DNA of 64,000 nt from Rheinheimera sp. MM224 (GCF_947090785.1 NZ_OX352320.1:3709001-3773000); one strand, 5' to 3'; counted from the first letter of the stretch, positions 18,990-28,887 are shown. Program-made: numbers and translations. The notes: generated by a model from the sequence alone, not told the origin.

Positions 18990-20348
18990 TCAGGACCTTA
19001 ATAAGGCAATGCGGCCAGTTTTAACCACTTGTTTATAAATACGAGGTTCAGGTGCGAGCACATACAAATCGCCATTTAAGCCTGTCAGCTGAATCGGCAC
19101 TCCGGCTTGATGTGCGACTTGAGCATTAGCTTCAATATGCGCCGCTTCGCCATGCACTGGCACAGCGATTTGCGGTTTGACCCAGCTGTACAATAATTCC
19201 AGCTCACCGCGGCATGGATGCCCTGAAACGTGAATGGGTAAGTCTGTGTCGTGGCTTTGTAAGGTTTGAATGTCACGTTGCTGAAATTGTTGCACCAGCT
19301 TTTCGATAAAAGCTTCATTGCCCGGAATAATAATGGAGCTAAAGATCACTAAATCACCACTTTCCAGCGACAGCTCACGCTGCATATCAGCGGCTAACCG
19401 ACTTAAAGTGGCTTTAGGTTCGCCCTGACTGCCGGTCGCGACCACTAATACTTCGGCTTTGGGTAAATAGCCTAAATCATTGGCGTCAATCAGATGAAGA
19501 TCCTCTGGCCAGTGCCCTGTAGCCCGTGCAGCACCCACCATATTTTGTAAAGAGCGGCCGAGTAGCGCCATATAGCGGCCTGTTTTATTCGCCACCCGAC
19601 CAAGCGCTATTAAACGCCCGACATTGCTGCTAAAACCACTGACCACCACCCGGCCCTGCGCCTGGCTTATCACCTGCAACAAAGCCTGGTAACAGTCGTT
19701 TTCCGACACTGAAAAGCCTTCCCGCAACGCATTAGTCGAATCACAGACCATAGCTGTGACATTTTCCTGAGCTAAACGCTGAAACACACGAGGTTTAAAA
19801 GCTTTCCCTGTCATAGGTGTTGCATCTATTTTCCAGTCAGCGGTATGAAACACAGAACCAGCTTCAGTGCGGATCATCAGGCAATGCGGTTCAGGAATGG
19901 AATGGGTGATAGCCAGAAACTGTACCGCAAAAGGGCCTATATGTTTAGTGTCACCGGTTTTGACTTCAATGATAGGTACTTTATCTAAAAGCCCAACTTC
20001 GGCGAGCTTACGACGCAGAATTTCAGCAGTAAAAGCTGTGGCATAAACAGGGCATTTAAAACGAGGCCAAAGTGCTGGCAAAGCACCTATATGATCTTCG
20101 TGGGCATGGGTAATAATGATGCCAGCCAGATTCTCCGGCTGTCTGGCAATAAAAGCCGGATCGGCAGCCACTACATCGGCTTTGCTTAAACTATTGGGCT
20201 GCAATGGACTATTAAAAGTCACACCACAATCCACCATCAGCCATAAACCGGCATGACCATATAAATTCAGGTTCATGCCAATTTCGCCTGTGCCACCCAA
20301 AGGTAAAAACCACAAATCAGCGCGGCCCGGTATTAAATCCACAATCAC
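18990..20348 (-). CDS. RNase J-like metallo-beta-lactamase/beta-CASP protein
   Basis: 452 residues from a GTG at 20348 with AGGA before it. The metal-binding motif HAHEDHIGALP lies near residue 80, ITHSIPEPHC near 148, HTADWKID near 168, CDSTNA near 202, and a beta-CASP region with VVATGSQGEPKA near 302. The C-terminal half contains HVSGHPCRGEL and VPVHGEAAH. These are marks of RNase J-type ribonucleases, though it is shorter than Gram-positive RNase J (about 555 residues), lacking the C-terminal domain. Nuclease activity is inferred. Confidence 0.85.
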   Translation of the reverse strand: MIVDLIPGRADLWFLPLGGTGEIGMNLNLYGHAGLWLMVDCGVTFNSPLQPNSLSKADVVAADPAFIARQPENLAGIIITHAHEDHIGALPALWPRFKCPVYATAFTAEILRRKLAEVGLLDKVPIIEVKTGDTKHIGPFAVQFLAITHSIPEPHCLMIRTEAGSVFHTADWKIDATPMTGKAFKPRVFQRLAQENVTAMVCDSTNALREGFSVSENDCYQALLQVISQAQGRVVVSGFSSNVGRLIALGRVANKTGRYMALLGRSLQNMVGAARATGHWPEDLHLIDANDLGYLPKAEVLVVATGSQGEPKATLSRLAADMQRELSLESGDLVIFSSIIIPGNEAFIEKLVQQFQQRDIQTLQSHDTDLPIHVSGHPCRGELELLYSWVKPQIAVPVHGEAAHIEANAQVAHQAGVPIQLTGLNGDLYVLAPEPRIYKQVVKTGRIALLRS

Positions 20349-20411
20349 AACTTCCTGCGCTTTACATAACCACTATTCACAATACGGCTAGTGTAAGCCC
20401 ATTGGCCCAGT

Positions 20412-20462
20412 CAGCCTAGTAATAAAGGCAGCCTGGCAATAAAGGTAGCCTAACAATAAAGG
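20412..20462. repeat. three tandem copies of a 17-bp unit
   Basis: Three consecutive units, each close to CAGCCTRGYAATAAAGG (20412-20428, 20429-20445, 20446-20462), with one to three differences. They lie between the RNase J-like gene and the DUF962 gene, just past the DUF962 stop codon. No known function; looks like slippage duplication. Confidence 0.8.
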
Positions 20463-20474
20463 TGGAATAGGTAC

Positions 20475-20966
20475 TTAATGCACAGGTCCGGCGCTTTGAT
20501 CAATTTGCTGTTGCAGTGATTTGGTAAACCCCAGCAAAAACAACAGCTCTGCCATCACAAACAAAGGTCCTATCAATAACCCCACCAGATCATCGACAAA
20601 AGCTGGCTTTTTACCTTCAAAATAGTGCCCGATAAACTGCAGCGCCCAACCCAACACAAATACTGCAACAGAGCTACCTAACCAGGCTGTGGTGCTGTTC
20701 AGTGCAACCAGTTGCAGCGCCAGAGCATAACAGCTCAGGCTAAACACCAGCATCACCAGCCCCATACTCAAACTTAAACGGAAATAAAATAGCAAAGAGC
20801 CAACCAGCAACAGATGAGTGGCTGTGATACCAGCGACTATCTCAAACGACAATAAGCTAAACAAGGCAATCACAATCAGCGGGATACCAGCAAAGTGGGT
20901 GTAAATATTACGTTGGTCTCGGTGGTAATGGGCATACTGAATTAAATGTTCTGATAAGGTTTTCAT
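20475..20966 (-). CDS. DUF962/Mpo1-like membrane protein
   Basis: 163 residues with four predicted membrane segments. Family marks are the N-terminal YAHYHRDQRNIYTHFAGIPL and the later WALQFIGHYFEGKKPA, whose histidines bind iron in yeast Mpo1. Mpo1 is a dioxygenase for alpha-oxidation of 2-hydroxy fatty acids; bacterial members are little studied. A strong GAGGAG site precedes the ATG. Family call is confident; substrate unknown. Confidence 0.88.
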   Translation of the reverse strand: MKTLSEHLIQYAHYHRDQRNIYTHFAGIPLIVIALFSLLSFEIVAGITATHLLLVGSLLFYFRLSLSMGLVMLVFSLSCYALALQLVALNSTTAWLGSSVAVFVLGWALQFIGHYFEGKKPAFVDDLVGLLIGPLFVMAELLFLLGFTKSLQQQIDQSAGPVH

Positions 20967-21047
20967 AGGGTTCTCCTCAGTGAAAAAAACACTCTAAGGC
21001 AAAACCGGGCGGAACACTGTCGGGCAGCCGACAATCTTAAGCAGTCG

Positions 21048-21734
21048 CTAAACGGTTATCTCTGCCGCTTGTTTTAACAGCTTCAAATCTAATACTTCAA
21101 TTTCGCCATAGCTGGTCTGAATCACGCCGCTTGCTACCAACTGTTGCAATAATTGATTAATGGTCTGACGCGATAAAGACAATAATTGTCCAAGCTGCTC
21201 CTGCTGCACCGGGATTAGATAACGCTCATCCTGCTGATGCAAACGACATAACATCACTAAACGCCTGGCCAGACGCACTGAAGCAGGCAATAAACTCATA
21301 TCTTCCAGCGCCTGAAACACCAGCCGCATTTTTTCAGTCAATAACTGGCCAAAACGTTGCCACCAGAGCGGGTCTTGTTGCACTAATTGCTGTAACGCTG
21401 AGTTATTCAGCTGTAACAACTGACAAGCCACACTGGCGGTGGCGTCATGAGTGCGGGCTTTGCGGTCAAACAAAGCAATTTCACCTATCCAGTCACCGGC
21501 CTCCACTATGGTCAGCAAAGCTTCGCGGCCTGAGCTGTGTACACCAGCAATCAGCAAAGCGCCGGACAACAGCACATAAATGCCATCAAACTCATCGCCA
21601 CGACTGAATAAACGTTGCCCTGCCCCAAGTTGCACCAGTCTGGCATGAGCTATCAACTGCTGCTGTTGAGTGGCTGACAAAGCCACAAACCAGTGGCTGT
21701 GCTCCCGAAGCTGTATCGCAAAATGGTCGGACAT
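21048..21734 (-). CDS. Crp/Fnr-family transcriptional regulator
   Basis: About 228 residues from ATG 21734 (AGG eight bases upstream; a TTG seven codons earlier is less likely). An N-terminal cyclic-nucleotide-binding fold contains RLFSRGDEFDGIYVLLSGAL and GDWIGEIALFDRKART. The C-terminal winged helix has LGQLLSLSRQTINQLLQQL as recognition region. No Fe-S cysteine cluster of the FNR kind is seen. Target genes unknown; it sits between DUF962 and the ADP-ribosylglycohydrolase gene, all on the minus strand. Confidence 0.9.
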   Translation of the reverse strand: MSDHFAIQLREHSHWFVALSATQQQQLIAHARLVQLGAGQRLFSRGDEFDGIYVLLSGALLIAGVHSSGREALLTIVEAGDWIGEIALFDRKARTHDATASVACQLLQLNNSALQQLVQQDPLWWQRFGQLLTEKMRLVFQALEDMSLLPASVRLARRLVMLCRLHQQDERYLIPVQQEQLGQLLSLSRQTINQLLQQLVASGVIQTSYGEIEVLDLKLLKQAAEITV

Positions 21735-21830
21735 AACTAAACCTGAGCTTATCAAGCTGAATAATTCAAACTGTGCACAAGGTAGGAGATCCGGATAAAA
21801 TCAGCAAGCTGTGATCTGGGTTTAGCCAGA

Positions 21831-23225
21831 TTACAAAGGGCTGACAGCTGGCGCTACAAAAGCAGGAATATGCCAGCACCCGGCGACTGGTATTATTGTC
21901 GTTTTCACAGCCATATGCTGAGCCACCACCTGATCAACAATAGCTGTTGCCATCAGCGCCATCTGATCAAAGTTATCTATGCCGTTATTGGCGAAACCTT
22001 TGCGGGTGCGATGAATATTAAACTTGTCGGAGAAGCTGCGACCAAAAGCCTGTTCCACTCCGGTTTTTCCCAATATAAAACCATAGAGTCCACCCCAGGT
22101 TGCGGCCGGATTATCCGAATCCCAACCCGCCAGCACCGCTATTTTAATGGTGTTTTGCATATCGCCTTCACCATAAAATAAGCTGACTAAACTGGCAGCA
22201 AAATTAATACCTGCGGCAAAACAGCCATTGCAATACAGCTTCTTGCCGGTAATTTCATAACCATCTTTAGCTTCCACCTGATATCGCTGATACAACTTGT
22301 CTCTGGCTGCTTCCCATGGAATACCGGACTGATACAAAGACCAGACATAATCAAACATCCTGGCCGGGTACTGATTTGAAGGTAATTCAGCACGGGCCTG
22401 TGTTGCGATTTGCAGTAATTGAGGTTGTATAGCTTTGGCTGGATCTACGCCTGCGGCCAGCGCATGCATCACCACATAAAAATTGGCGATATCGGCAGCT
22501 TCGCCATAAGCAGTGGTGCGTATAGGTAAATAGGCTAGTTTGGAGGCTATATCAGCCCGAAAGGGTGCCAGAATACCAAAGAGCTCAGTGGTGAGCTGGG
22601 CATCAATCATATCGTAGTGCGGGTTATAAGCTGGCATACCAGTAAAGGGCGGCAGAATATTTTGCTGCATTAAATCAAAAGCTTGCTGATTCGACACCCA
22701 CAAGAAGTTTTCTGGTTTGCCTTCGGCGGTTTTAAAGGGCGTTTCTGAGTCTTTGTAAATATGTGCCAGCCAGCCATCGCGGATTTGTTCTGCGCTAAGC
22801 AAAGGCTTTTTGCTGTCGTACATCAGTTTCAGATAAATATATTCAATATCGCTGTCATCATCCGAACCCCAGACTTCATCTTTGTCTGCCAGCACCCAAT
22901 CAATAGTGTCAGATAAATTGCTTGGAATACCCTGACCCCAGATACTGGGTTGGTCTTTTGTTTGCCAGTCTTTGCGGGTATAAAACTGTCCTGCTGGCCC
23001 CTCGCCACCAATTTTATCCATCTCTGTCACCAAGCCTGTCCAGTTAGCAATACTCAAACCCAGCCAGAAACCATGTACCTTATCGGCATACAGTTTTTTA
23101 TCCAGTGTATGAGTACCTTCAACTGCAGCCTTGCAGAATGAGGCAGGTTGTTGCTGAGCCACTGCAGTAGAAAGCATTCCGACAGTAACAAACAGCAGGC
23201 CGGTAAAAATACTCGTTGATCTCAT
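21831..23225 (-). CDS. exported ADP-ribosylglycohydrolase-family protein
   Basis: 464 residues with a signal peptide (cleavage near AVAQQQPAS, residue 24). The ADP-ribosylglycohydrolase fold is shown by GFWLGLSIANWTG near 50, SDDDSDIEYIYL near 120 (metal aspartates) and LAGWDSDNPAATWGG near 370 (second metal motif). Known members remove ADP-ribose from proteins or cleave related N-glycosides. A periplasmic location suggests a scavenging role on nucleoside- or ADP-ribose-like compounds. It is divergent from a TonB receptor, sharing a 379-bp control region. Substrate is not known. Confidence 0.85.
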   Translation of the reverse strand: MRSTSIFTGLLFVTVGMLSTAVAQQQPASFCKAAVEGTHTLDKKLYADKVHGFWLGLSIANWTGLVTEMDKIGGEGPAGQFYTRKDWQTKDQPSIWGQGIPSNLSDTIDWVLADKDEVWGSDDDSDIEYIYLKLMYDSKKPLLSAEQIRDGWLAHIYKDSETPFKTAEGKPENFLWVSNQQAFDLMQQNILPPFTGMPAYNPHYDMIDAQLTTELFGILAPFRADIASKLAYLPIRTTAYGEAADIANFYVVMHALAAGVDPAKAIQPQLLQIATQARAELPSNQYPARMFDYVWSLYQSGIPWEAARDKLYQRYQVEAKDGYEITGKKLYCNGCFAAGINFAASLVSLFYGEGDMQNTIKIAVLAGWDSDNPAATWGGLYGFILGKTGVEQAFGRSFSDKFNIHRTRKGFANNGIDNFDQMALMATAIVDQVVAQHMAVKTTIIPVAGCWHIPAFVAPAVSPL

Positions 23226-23604
23226 CCTTTCCTCTCAATGAAAGCACTTACATACCCCAGTTATCCGATGCTCACCCCGTACTGTCAAGCAACACAAAAA
23301 AACTGTGCTTTCATGCACAAAAATTACTCACTTATTGAATAAAAATAAATCACCTATACTTTATTTGCATAAATATGATTTTAAAATAACTTCAATTTGC
23401 TACCATCCGCGACTACAAAAACCTCAAGACACAGATAAACAAAGAGCTGTAGCAAAAGTTAAGCAAAAACAGGCAAATGAATTTAATTTGTTAATTATTG
23501 AATTAAAATTCACCAAACAGTTTGTTTAACTATTGTTTTATGGTTTTTTCTATGTTCACATCGGATGAAACACCAGAAAAGCACGACCAATAGAGGTAAT
23601 TTAT
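23226..23604. other. AT-rich divergent control region
   Basis: Lies between the exported glycohydrolase gene and the TonB receptor gene. No gene seen. It is very AT-rich, with a loose inverted repeat (TGAATTTAATT ... AATTAAAATTCA, about 23478-23512) and a small GTGC/GCAC hairpin near 23307. A divergent promoter pair is expected but no box is clear enough to place. Confidence 0.4.
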
Positions 23605-26073
23605 ATGCGTTTCCAGCCTAGCCTGTTATCGCTGGCCATTGCTTCAGTGTTATCCGTACCAGCAGGTACAGTGGTAGCTGAAGATCTGGCAGCAAAAGAA
23701 CAAGAAATTGAGGTGATTAACGTCACCGCAACCCGCCGTAGCGGAACAGTGCAGGAAGCACCTCTGAATATCACAGCGCTGGACAATGATGTCATTGCCC
23801 AGCAAAACATTAGCGAGTTGTCGGATATTGCCCGTTGGGTTCCAGGTTTAACTGTGACCGATCAAGGTGGCCGTGAAGCCTCTCCTATTATTGTGCGAGG
23901 TTTAAATACCAACTCGTCTGGCCCTGGCTCAGATGGCGGCACAGTGTCCACTTACATAGGTGAACTGCCAGCTGCAGTGGATCTGAAACTAGTGGATGTA
24001 GAGCGGGTTGAAGTATTGATAGGGCCGCAAGGCACCTTGTATGGCGCAGGCACTTTAGGCGGCGCTATCCGTTATATTTTGAATAAACCAGAAACGGACG
24101 TCACCAGCGCCAGCATTTTCGGCGATTTATCGTCTACCGCGGAAAGTGACAGTCTGGGTAAACAAGGTGGTTTTATTTTTAACCTGCCGCTGATTGACGA
24201 CACGCTAGCCTTACGTGCTTCACTGAACTATCTGAACGATCCGGGTTATATAGATTACAACTACCTGGTGCGTGAACCAGGTGTATCACTGACCGATCCG
24301 GATTGGAGCGACAACGCTGAAGTCGCCGACAATATCTATCGTAAAGCCGATGCCAATGGTGAAAAAACAACAACGGGCCGTATCGCTTTGCGCTGGACTC
24401 CAAACGACTGGTTAGACAGCACTTTGAATTACTACTTCCAGAACGAAGAAATTGAAGGCCGTGGCATTACCCACTACGACGCTTTAGGTGAAGCTAACCC
24501 GCTGAAACCGTTGGTAGGTAAATACGAATCAGCTTATCGGTATGAAGAACCAAACGACATTGATAACTCGCTGTTAAGTCTGGAAGTCACTGCCGATTTA
24601 GGTTTTGCCGAGCTGGTGTCAGCGACAGGTTTAGCCAACACAGAAGAACATGGCCAGCGCGACCAAACTGACTTATTAATGCGTCTGGATTTTGGCTACG
24701 AAGAATTTCCGGCATTCTCCGCTTTTACCCGCGAAGATGAAGAAGAAGAGATCTTCACACAGGAATTACGTTTAGTGTCTTCAGGTGACAGCGACTGGAA
24801 CTGGATTGTAGGCGCTTTTTATAATAAATCAGATTTTGAAGGCTACAGCAGAGAATTCACACCGGGTTTTGATCAATATGTTCTGACCGAATGGGCGACC
24901 GAAGAGGAGCCCCTTGGTAACCCTCGCCCTGACGCGCTGGAATACATTTCTGTGGATGACACCACTGTGACTGAAAAAGCGCTGTTTGGTGAACTGGGTT
25001 ATCAGTTTAATGAACAGTTGGCTTTTACAGTGGGTGCTCGTTTTTACGATTACGATGTGAAATCGAAATCAGCATACGACTTACCCTTGTATAACTCGGT
25101 TTTTGAAGGTGCCCCATCCGACGCTATTAATCTGGTTTTCGAACCAGCAGATGCAGATGACAGCGGTAACTTACTGAAATTTAATACTAACTATAAATTT
25201 ACTTCGGATGTCATGGGGTACTTTACCGTTAGTGAAGGCTTCCGTATTGGAGGTACCAACGGCGTAGCGCTCTGTGATGATCCACTACCAGATGACAAAC
25301 AAGTGGTATGCGCTTTACCAAACGAGCGTATTTTCACACCAGACACCACCACTAACTATGAGTTAGGTTTTAAAACCACCTGGTTTAAAAACAAACTGCA
25401 CTTTAATGCAGCTGTGTTTAATGTTGACTGGGACGATGCACAGGTTTCGGGTGCGACAGTCAATGGTCAGCAACCTATCATTACCAATGCTGCGTCTGCG
25501 AACTCCAAAGGTGTGGAAATATCGGCCCGGGCTATTTTACCTAATGGTATCAGCACCTACGCAACTTACGCCTACACCAGAGCACAGCTGACCAGCGATG
25601 CGCCTTTCCTGTTTGCGGTAGTGGACGATCAAGGCACCCAATTGCAGGACTATTACGATGGTAAAGATGGCGATCGTCTGCCGGGTTCACCTGAACATCA
25701 GTTCTCTTTGGGCCTGAATTACCAAACCGAAATTCTGGATGGTAAACAGCTGGATCTGACCTATGGTTTAACCTATCAAAGTGATGTGATTTCCAAAGTG
25801 GGTTTACGTGCTGATGGTGAAACCTTACCAGCCTACGCCTTAAGTAATATTGCAGCCAAACTGGCAGAAGAAGGCTGGTCTGTCACCTTTTACGTTGATA
25901 ACCTGTTTGATAAATATGCTTTTACTTCAGTACGGCGTGATAAAGGGGATATTGGTCTGGCGACTTATCCTGATATGAATGTGAACGACCCAGCGTTACA
26001 ACGTAACTACGGCCATTACATTTTAACCCCACGTACTTTAGGCTTGAAGTTTAACTATCAGTTTGAGATTTAA
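23605..26073 (+). CDS. TonB-dependent outer-membrane receptor
   Basis: 822 residues. Signal peptide to about residue 25 (VPAGTVVAED). TonB-box/plug region IEVINVTATRRSGTVQEAPLNI, then VERVEVLIGPQGTLYGAGTLGGAIRYI, the classic plug motif. The long beta-barrel ends in LGLKFNYQFEI. A GAGGT ribosome site precedes ATG 23605. A terminator follows, then a TPR-sulfotransferase gene on the same strand. The ligand is unknown; the motifs are closest to receptors of the iron/cobalamin/carbohydrate mixed group. Confidence 0.92.
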   Translation: MRFQPSLLSLAIASVLSVPAGTVVAEDLAAKEQEIEVINVTATRRSGTVQEAPLNITALDNDVIAQQNISELSDIARWVPGLTVTDQGGREASPIIVRGLNTNSSGPGSDGGTVSTYIGELPAAVDLKLVDVERVEVLIGPQGTLYGAGTLGGAIRYILNKPETDVTSASIFGDLSSTAESDSLGKQGGFIFNLPLIDDTLALRASLNYLNDPGYIDYNYLVREPGVSLTDPDWSDNAEVADNIYRKADANGEKTTTGRIALRWTPNDWLDSTLNYYFQNEEIEGRGITHYDALGEANPLKPLVGKYESAYRYEEPNDIDNSLLSLEVTADLGFAELVSATGLANTEEHGQRDQTDLLMRLDFGYEEFPAFSAFTREDEEEEIFTQELRLVSSGDSDWNWIVGAFYNKSDFEGYSREFTPGFDQYVLTEWATEEEPLGNPRPDALEYISVDDTTVTEKALFGELGYQFNEQLAFTVGARFYDYDVKSKSAYDLPLYNSVFEGAPSDAINLVFEPADADDSGNLLKFNTNYKFTSDVMGYFTVSEGFRIGGTNGVALCDDPLPDDKQVVCALPNERIFTPDTTTNYELGFKTTWFKNKLHFNAAVFNVDWDDAQVSGATVNGQQPIITNAASANSKGVEISARAILPNGISTYATYAYTRAQLTSDAPFLFAVVDDQGTQLQDYYDGKDGDRLPGSPEHQFSLGLNYQTEILDGKQLDLTYGLTYQSDVISKVGLRADGETLPAYALSNIAAKLAEEGWSVTFYVDNLFDKYAFTSVRRDKGDIGLATYPDMNVNDPALQRNYGHYILTPRTLGLKFNYQFEI

Positions 26074-26101
26074 ATTCTGCTGTAGTAAAACTGTTTTTTT
26101 G

Positions 26102-26127
26102 AAGGGCACTCTGGTGCCCTTATTATT
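26102..26127 (+). terminator. terminator after the second TonB receptor gene
   Basis: 8-bp stem AAGGGCAC / GTGCCCTT with a four-base loop, followed by ATTATT. The tail is only moderately T-rich, so read-through into the TPR-sulfotransferase gene is likely. Confidence 0.6.
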
Positions 26128-26136
26128 AAGAGCGAT

Positions 26137-27717
26137 ATGACACAGATCCTGACCCCGGCCTTAGCCAGACAACATCAACAAGCTTTGCAACTTATCCAGC
26201 AACGCCGTTTAAAAGAAGCACATGCCTGCCTTGCTCAGTTGCTTGAACATCAGCCGGACCACGCAGACAGCTACTTTTTATTGGGTGTGATCAACCTCGA
26301 ATATGGTCAGGTGCATAAATCTATTCGTTTAATGGAAAAAGCCGTCAGCCTGCATGCAAAAGATGAGTATCTGGCGCATTTAGCCAAATGCTACAGTCTG
26401 ACCGGCGATTTAGAAAAAGCCAAAAGCATAGCCCAGGCTTTACCTGCAGAGGACATTCAACAGGCTTTGACTTTAGATACCTTAGGGGTAGCCTTAAGCC
26501 GTGTCGGTTTACATCAACTGGCGTTAAGTTATTTTCAGCGGGCCGTCGCTCTGCAATCTAACAAAGCCAGCTATTTTTATAACCTTGGTGTATCCCTGAA
26601 GTTTATTGGCGACTTCCCAGCCGCCAAAGCAGCCTTTGAGCAAGCTTTGCAGCTGGAACCAGATTATTATCAAGCCCATTACGCCTACAGTGATTTAGCG
26701 ATGACTAGCGATGTATCAAGCCGCATCAGTCAACTGCAGCAAGTGAAAAGCAGATTACAATCGCCCGATGCCCTACTGCATATAGGTCACGCGCTGGCGA
26801 AAGAATATGAAGCCGTCAGTGATTATCCATCTGCTATGGCAGAGCTACATCAGGCCAAACGCATCAAGTCGCAGGCCTTAACTTATCAGGTAGAAGAAGA
26901 TTTACCGCTCTTTGCTACTGCCATTCAAAACGCGTCTATACCTGTCGATGTCGCAGCCGGACACCCAAGTGCTGAGCCGATTTTTATTTTGGGTATGCCC
27001 CGTTCAGGTACCACCTTAGTAGAACGTATTCTAAGCAGCCATACAGCAGTGTTGTCCGCTGGTGAATTGCAGGATTTTGGTTTAGCCGTGAAAGAACTGA
27101 CAGCAACTACCAGCGCCAAAGTGCTGGATACTGACACCTTAGCTGCGGCTTCAGAACTGGATTTTCATGCCTTAGGCCAACGTTATCTGGAACGAAGCAG
27201 AGTCATCACTGGCAACAAAGAGCGTTTTATCGATAAATTGCCGTTTAACTTTTTTTATATAGACTTGATTCGCCGTGCTTTGCCGAATGCCAAAATTATC
27301 TGCATGATGCGCCATCCGGTAGACACTTGCCTCGGCAACTACAGAGCCTTGTTTTCGCTCGGCAGCCCTTATTATCGTTATGCCTTTCAGTTAAAACACA
27401 CAGCACGTTTTTATGCCGCATTTCATCAACTGGCATTGTTCTGGCAACAGCAAAATTTGCCGAATTTCCGGCTACAAAGTTATGAAGACCTGGTGCAGAA
27501 CCCGAAGCAGCAGATCACTGAATTGCTTGAGTTTTGTGATTTGAGTTGGCAAGAAGCATGCCTGCACAGCGAGCAGAATCAGGCGCCCGTATCTACCGCA
27601 TCTAAAGTACAGGTGCGGCAAGCGATTAACACTAAATCAGTAGGACGCTGGCAGAAATACCAGCCAATGCTTGAGCCTTTGCTGCAACAACTCAGGGCTG
27701 AAGGGATAGACTGCTAA
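26137..27717 (+). CDS. TPR-repeat sulfotransferase-family protein
   Basis: 526 residues. The N-terminal roughly 240 are TPR repeats (for example AYSDL and the pair around SYFYNLGVSLKFIGDFPAA). The C-terminal domain starts with the PAPS-binding loop ILGMPRSGTTLVERIL near residue 285, followed by RHPVDTCLGNYRALF near 390. PAPS-dependent sulfotransfer is the family activity; the acceptor is unknown. No signal peptide, so cytoplasmic. It directly follows a TonB receptor gene, a pairing I recall as recurrent in Alteromonadales but did not check. Confidence 0.88.
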   Translation: MTQILTPALARQHQQALQLIQQRRLKEAHACLAQLLEHQPDHADSYFLLGVINLEYGQVHKSIRLMEKAVSLHAKDEYLAHLAKCYSLTGDLEKAKSIAQALPAEDIQQALTLDTLGVALSRVGLHQLALSYFQRAVALQSNKASYFYNLGVSLKFIGDFPAAKAAFEQALQLEPDYYQAHYAYSDLAMTSDVSSRISQLQQVKSRLQSPDALLHIGHALAKEYEAVSDYPSAMAELHQAKRIKSQALTYQVEEDLPLFATAIQNASIPVDVAAGHPSAEPIFILGMPRSGTTLVERILSSHTAVLSAGELQDFGLAVKELTATTSAKVLDTDTLAAASELDFHALGQRYLERSRVITGNKERFIDKLPFNFFYIDLIRRALPNAKIICMMRHPVDTCLGNYRALFSLGSPYYRYAFQLKHTARFYAAFHQLALFWQQQNLPNFRLQSYEDLVQNPKQQITELLEFCDLSWQEACLHSEQNQAPVSTASKVQVRQAINTKSVGRWQKYQPMLEPLLQQLRAEGIDC

Positions 27718-27909
27718 GGCAAGTCAGATCTGTCAGAAGATAAAATAAGCGCCTTTCCGTAGTTTACCTGCCAGCCACATTCGACTGCTCCTTTCATCTG
27801 TGAAAGAGATAATCCCAAGTCTGACAGAGCTATGCTAGAGTTAAATCAACGGCTTAATCATTTTTCTTTACAGGTGTTCTGAAAAGTGGCGTAGACATCG
27901 GGGGAATAT

Positions 27910-28887
27910 ATGGCTTTTAGTTTAGCTGCAACAACTTTGACCGATACCGCAGTAAAAGAACCTGCAACTACTGGCCAAAGCCTACGGGATATTATCCAGT
28001 TAGCCAGCTACATTTGTGACGCCCCAGTGGCTATGGTTACAAAGGCTGACGACTCTGAGCTTAATCTCATCGCAAAACTTGGGTTTGATGGTGAGTCTAT
28101 TTTGCGTAAAGAGTCTTTTTGCGGCTACGCCATGGAAGCTAGGGATGCTGTGATGGTGATACCTGACACAACTTTAGACAGTAGATTCAACACCCATTCT
28201 ATGGTTGCGAAAGGGCCAAAATACAGATTCTATGCCGGCTCGCCTTTGATTGATCCCGACGGCTATGTCATAGGCACAATTTGTGTGTTTGATTATCAGC
28301 CTAAGCAACTGAACCAGAGACAAATTGACTCTTTACAAGCACTTTCCAGGCAAGTCATCGCCATGTTGGAGCTGACAAAACTGAGTGAACAACTGCACCA
28401 AACCAGTATGACGGACGCACTGACAGGGGTAAATAACAGAAGAGCTTTTGATCAGAGGTTTGAAGCTGAGTTTGCCCGCTGGCAAAGAACAGGTCAGCCT
28501 TTTACGCTGGCACTGATAGATATTGATCATTTTAAAAGCTTTAATGATAGTTTTGGTCATGCTGCAGGCGATCAGGCCCTGAGCGAAGTAGCCAAGCTGT
28601 TTCAGCGCCATTGCAGAAACTATGACTTTTTTGCCCGTTATGGCGGGGAAGAATTTGTGTTGATTTTACCTGGCACAGACAGAGTATCGGCTTACAAAAC
28701 ACTGGAAAAGTTAAGACTGGTGGTCGCCAATCATGAATGGCCACTGCGTCAGTTAACCGTCAGTATAGGTTTGGCCAGCGCTGAAAAGTTCAGTGATAAA
28801 AAACAATTACTCGAAGCTGCAGATCAGGTGCTCTATAAAGCTAAAACTCAGGGCCGCAATCAGACCGGTGTGTTCTCCGACAGCTGA
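27910..28887 (+). CDS. GAF-GGDEF diguanylate cyclase
   Basis: 325 residues. GAF domain at about 20-155 (ESFCGYAMEARDAVMVIPD and FYAGSPLIDPDGYVIGTICV), then GGDEF at about 165-322 with DALTGVNNRRAFD and the active site YGGEEF near 242. No EAL domain, so it should synthesise c-di-GMP. The upstream RxxD inhibitory site is not obvious. GGGGGA lies before the ATG at 27910. Monocistronic. Confidence 0.9.
   Translation: MAFSLAATTLTDTAVKEPATTGQSLRDIIQLASYICDAPVAMVTKADDSELNLIAKLGFDGESILRKESFCGYAMEARDAVMVIPDTTLDSRFNTHSMVAKGPKYRFYAGSPLIDPDGYVIGTICVFDYQPKQLNQRQIDSLQALSRQVIAMLELTKLSEQLHQTSMTDALTGVNNRRAFDQRFEAEFARWQRTGQPFTLALIDIDHFKSFNDSFGHAAGDQALSEVAKLFQRHCRNYDFFARYGGEEFVLILPGTDRVSAYKTLEKLRLVVANHEWPLRQLTVSIGLASAEKFSDKKQLLEAADQVLYKAKTQGRNQTGVFSDS

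Noticed and set aside
20412..20462. CRISPR or regulatory iteron array
   Set aside because: Only three 17-bp copies, no spacers, no nearby replication or cas gene.
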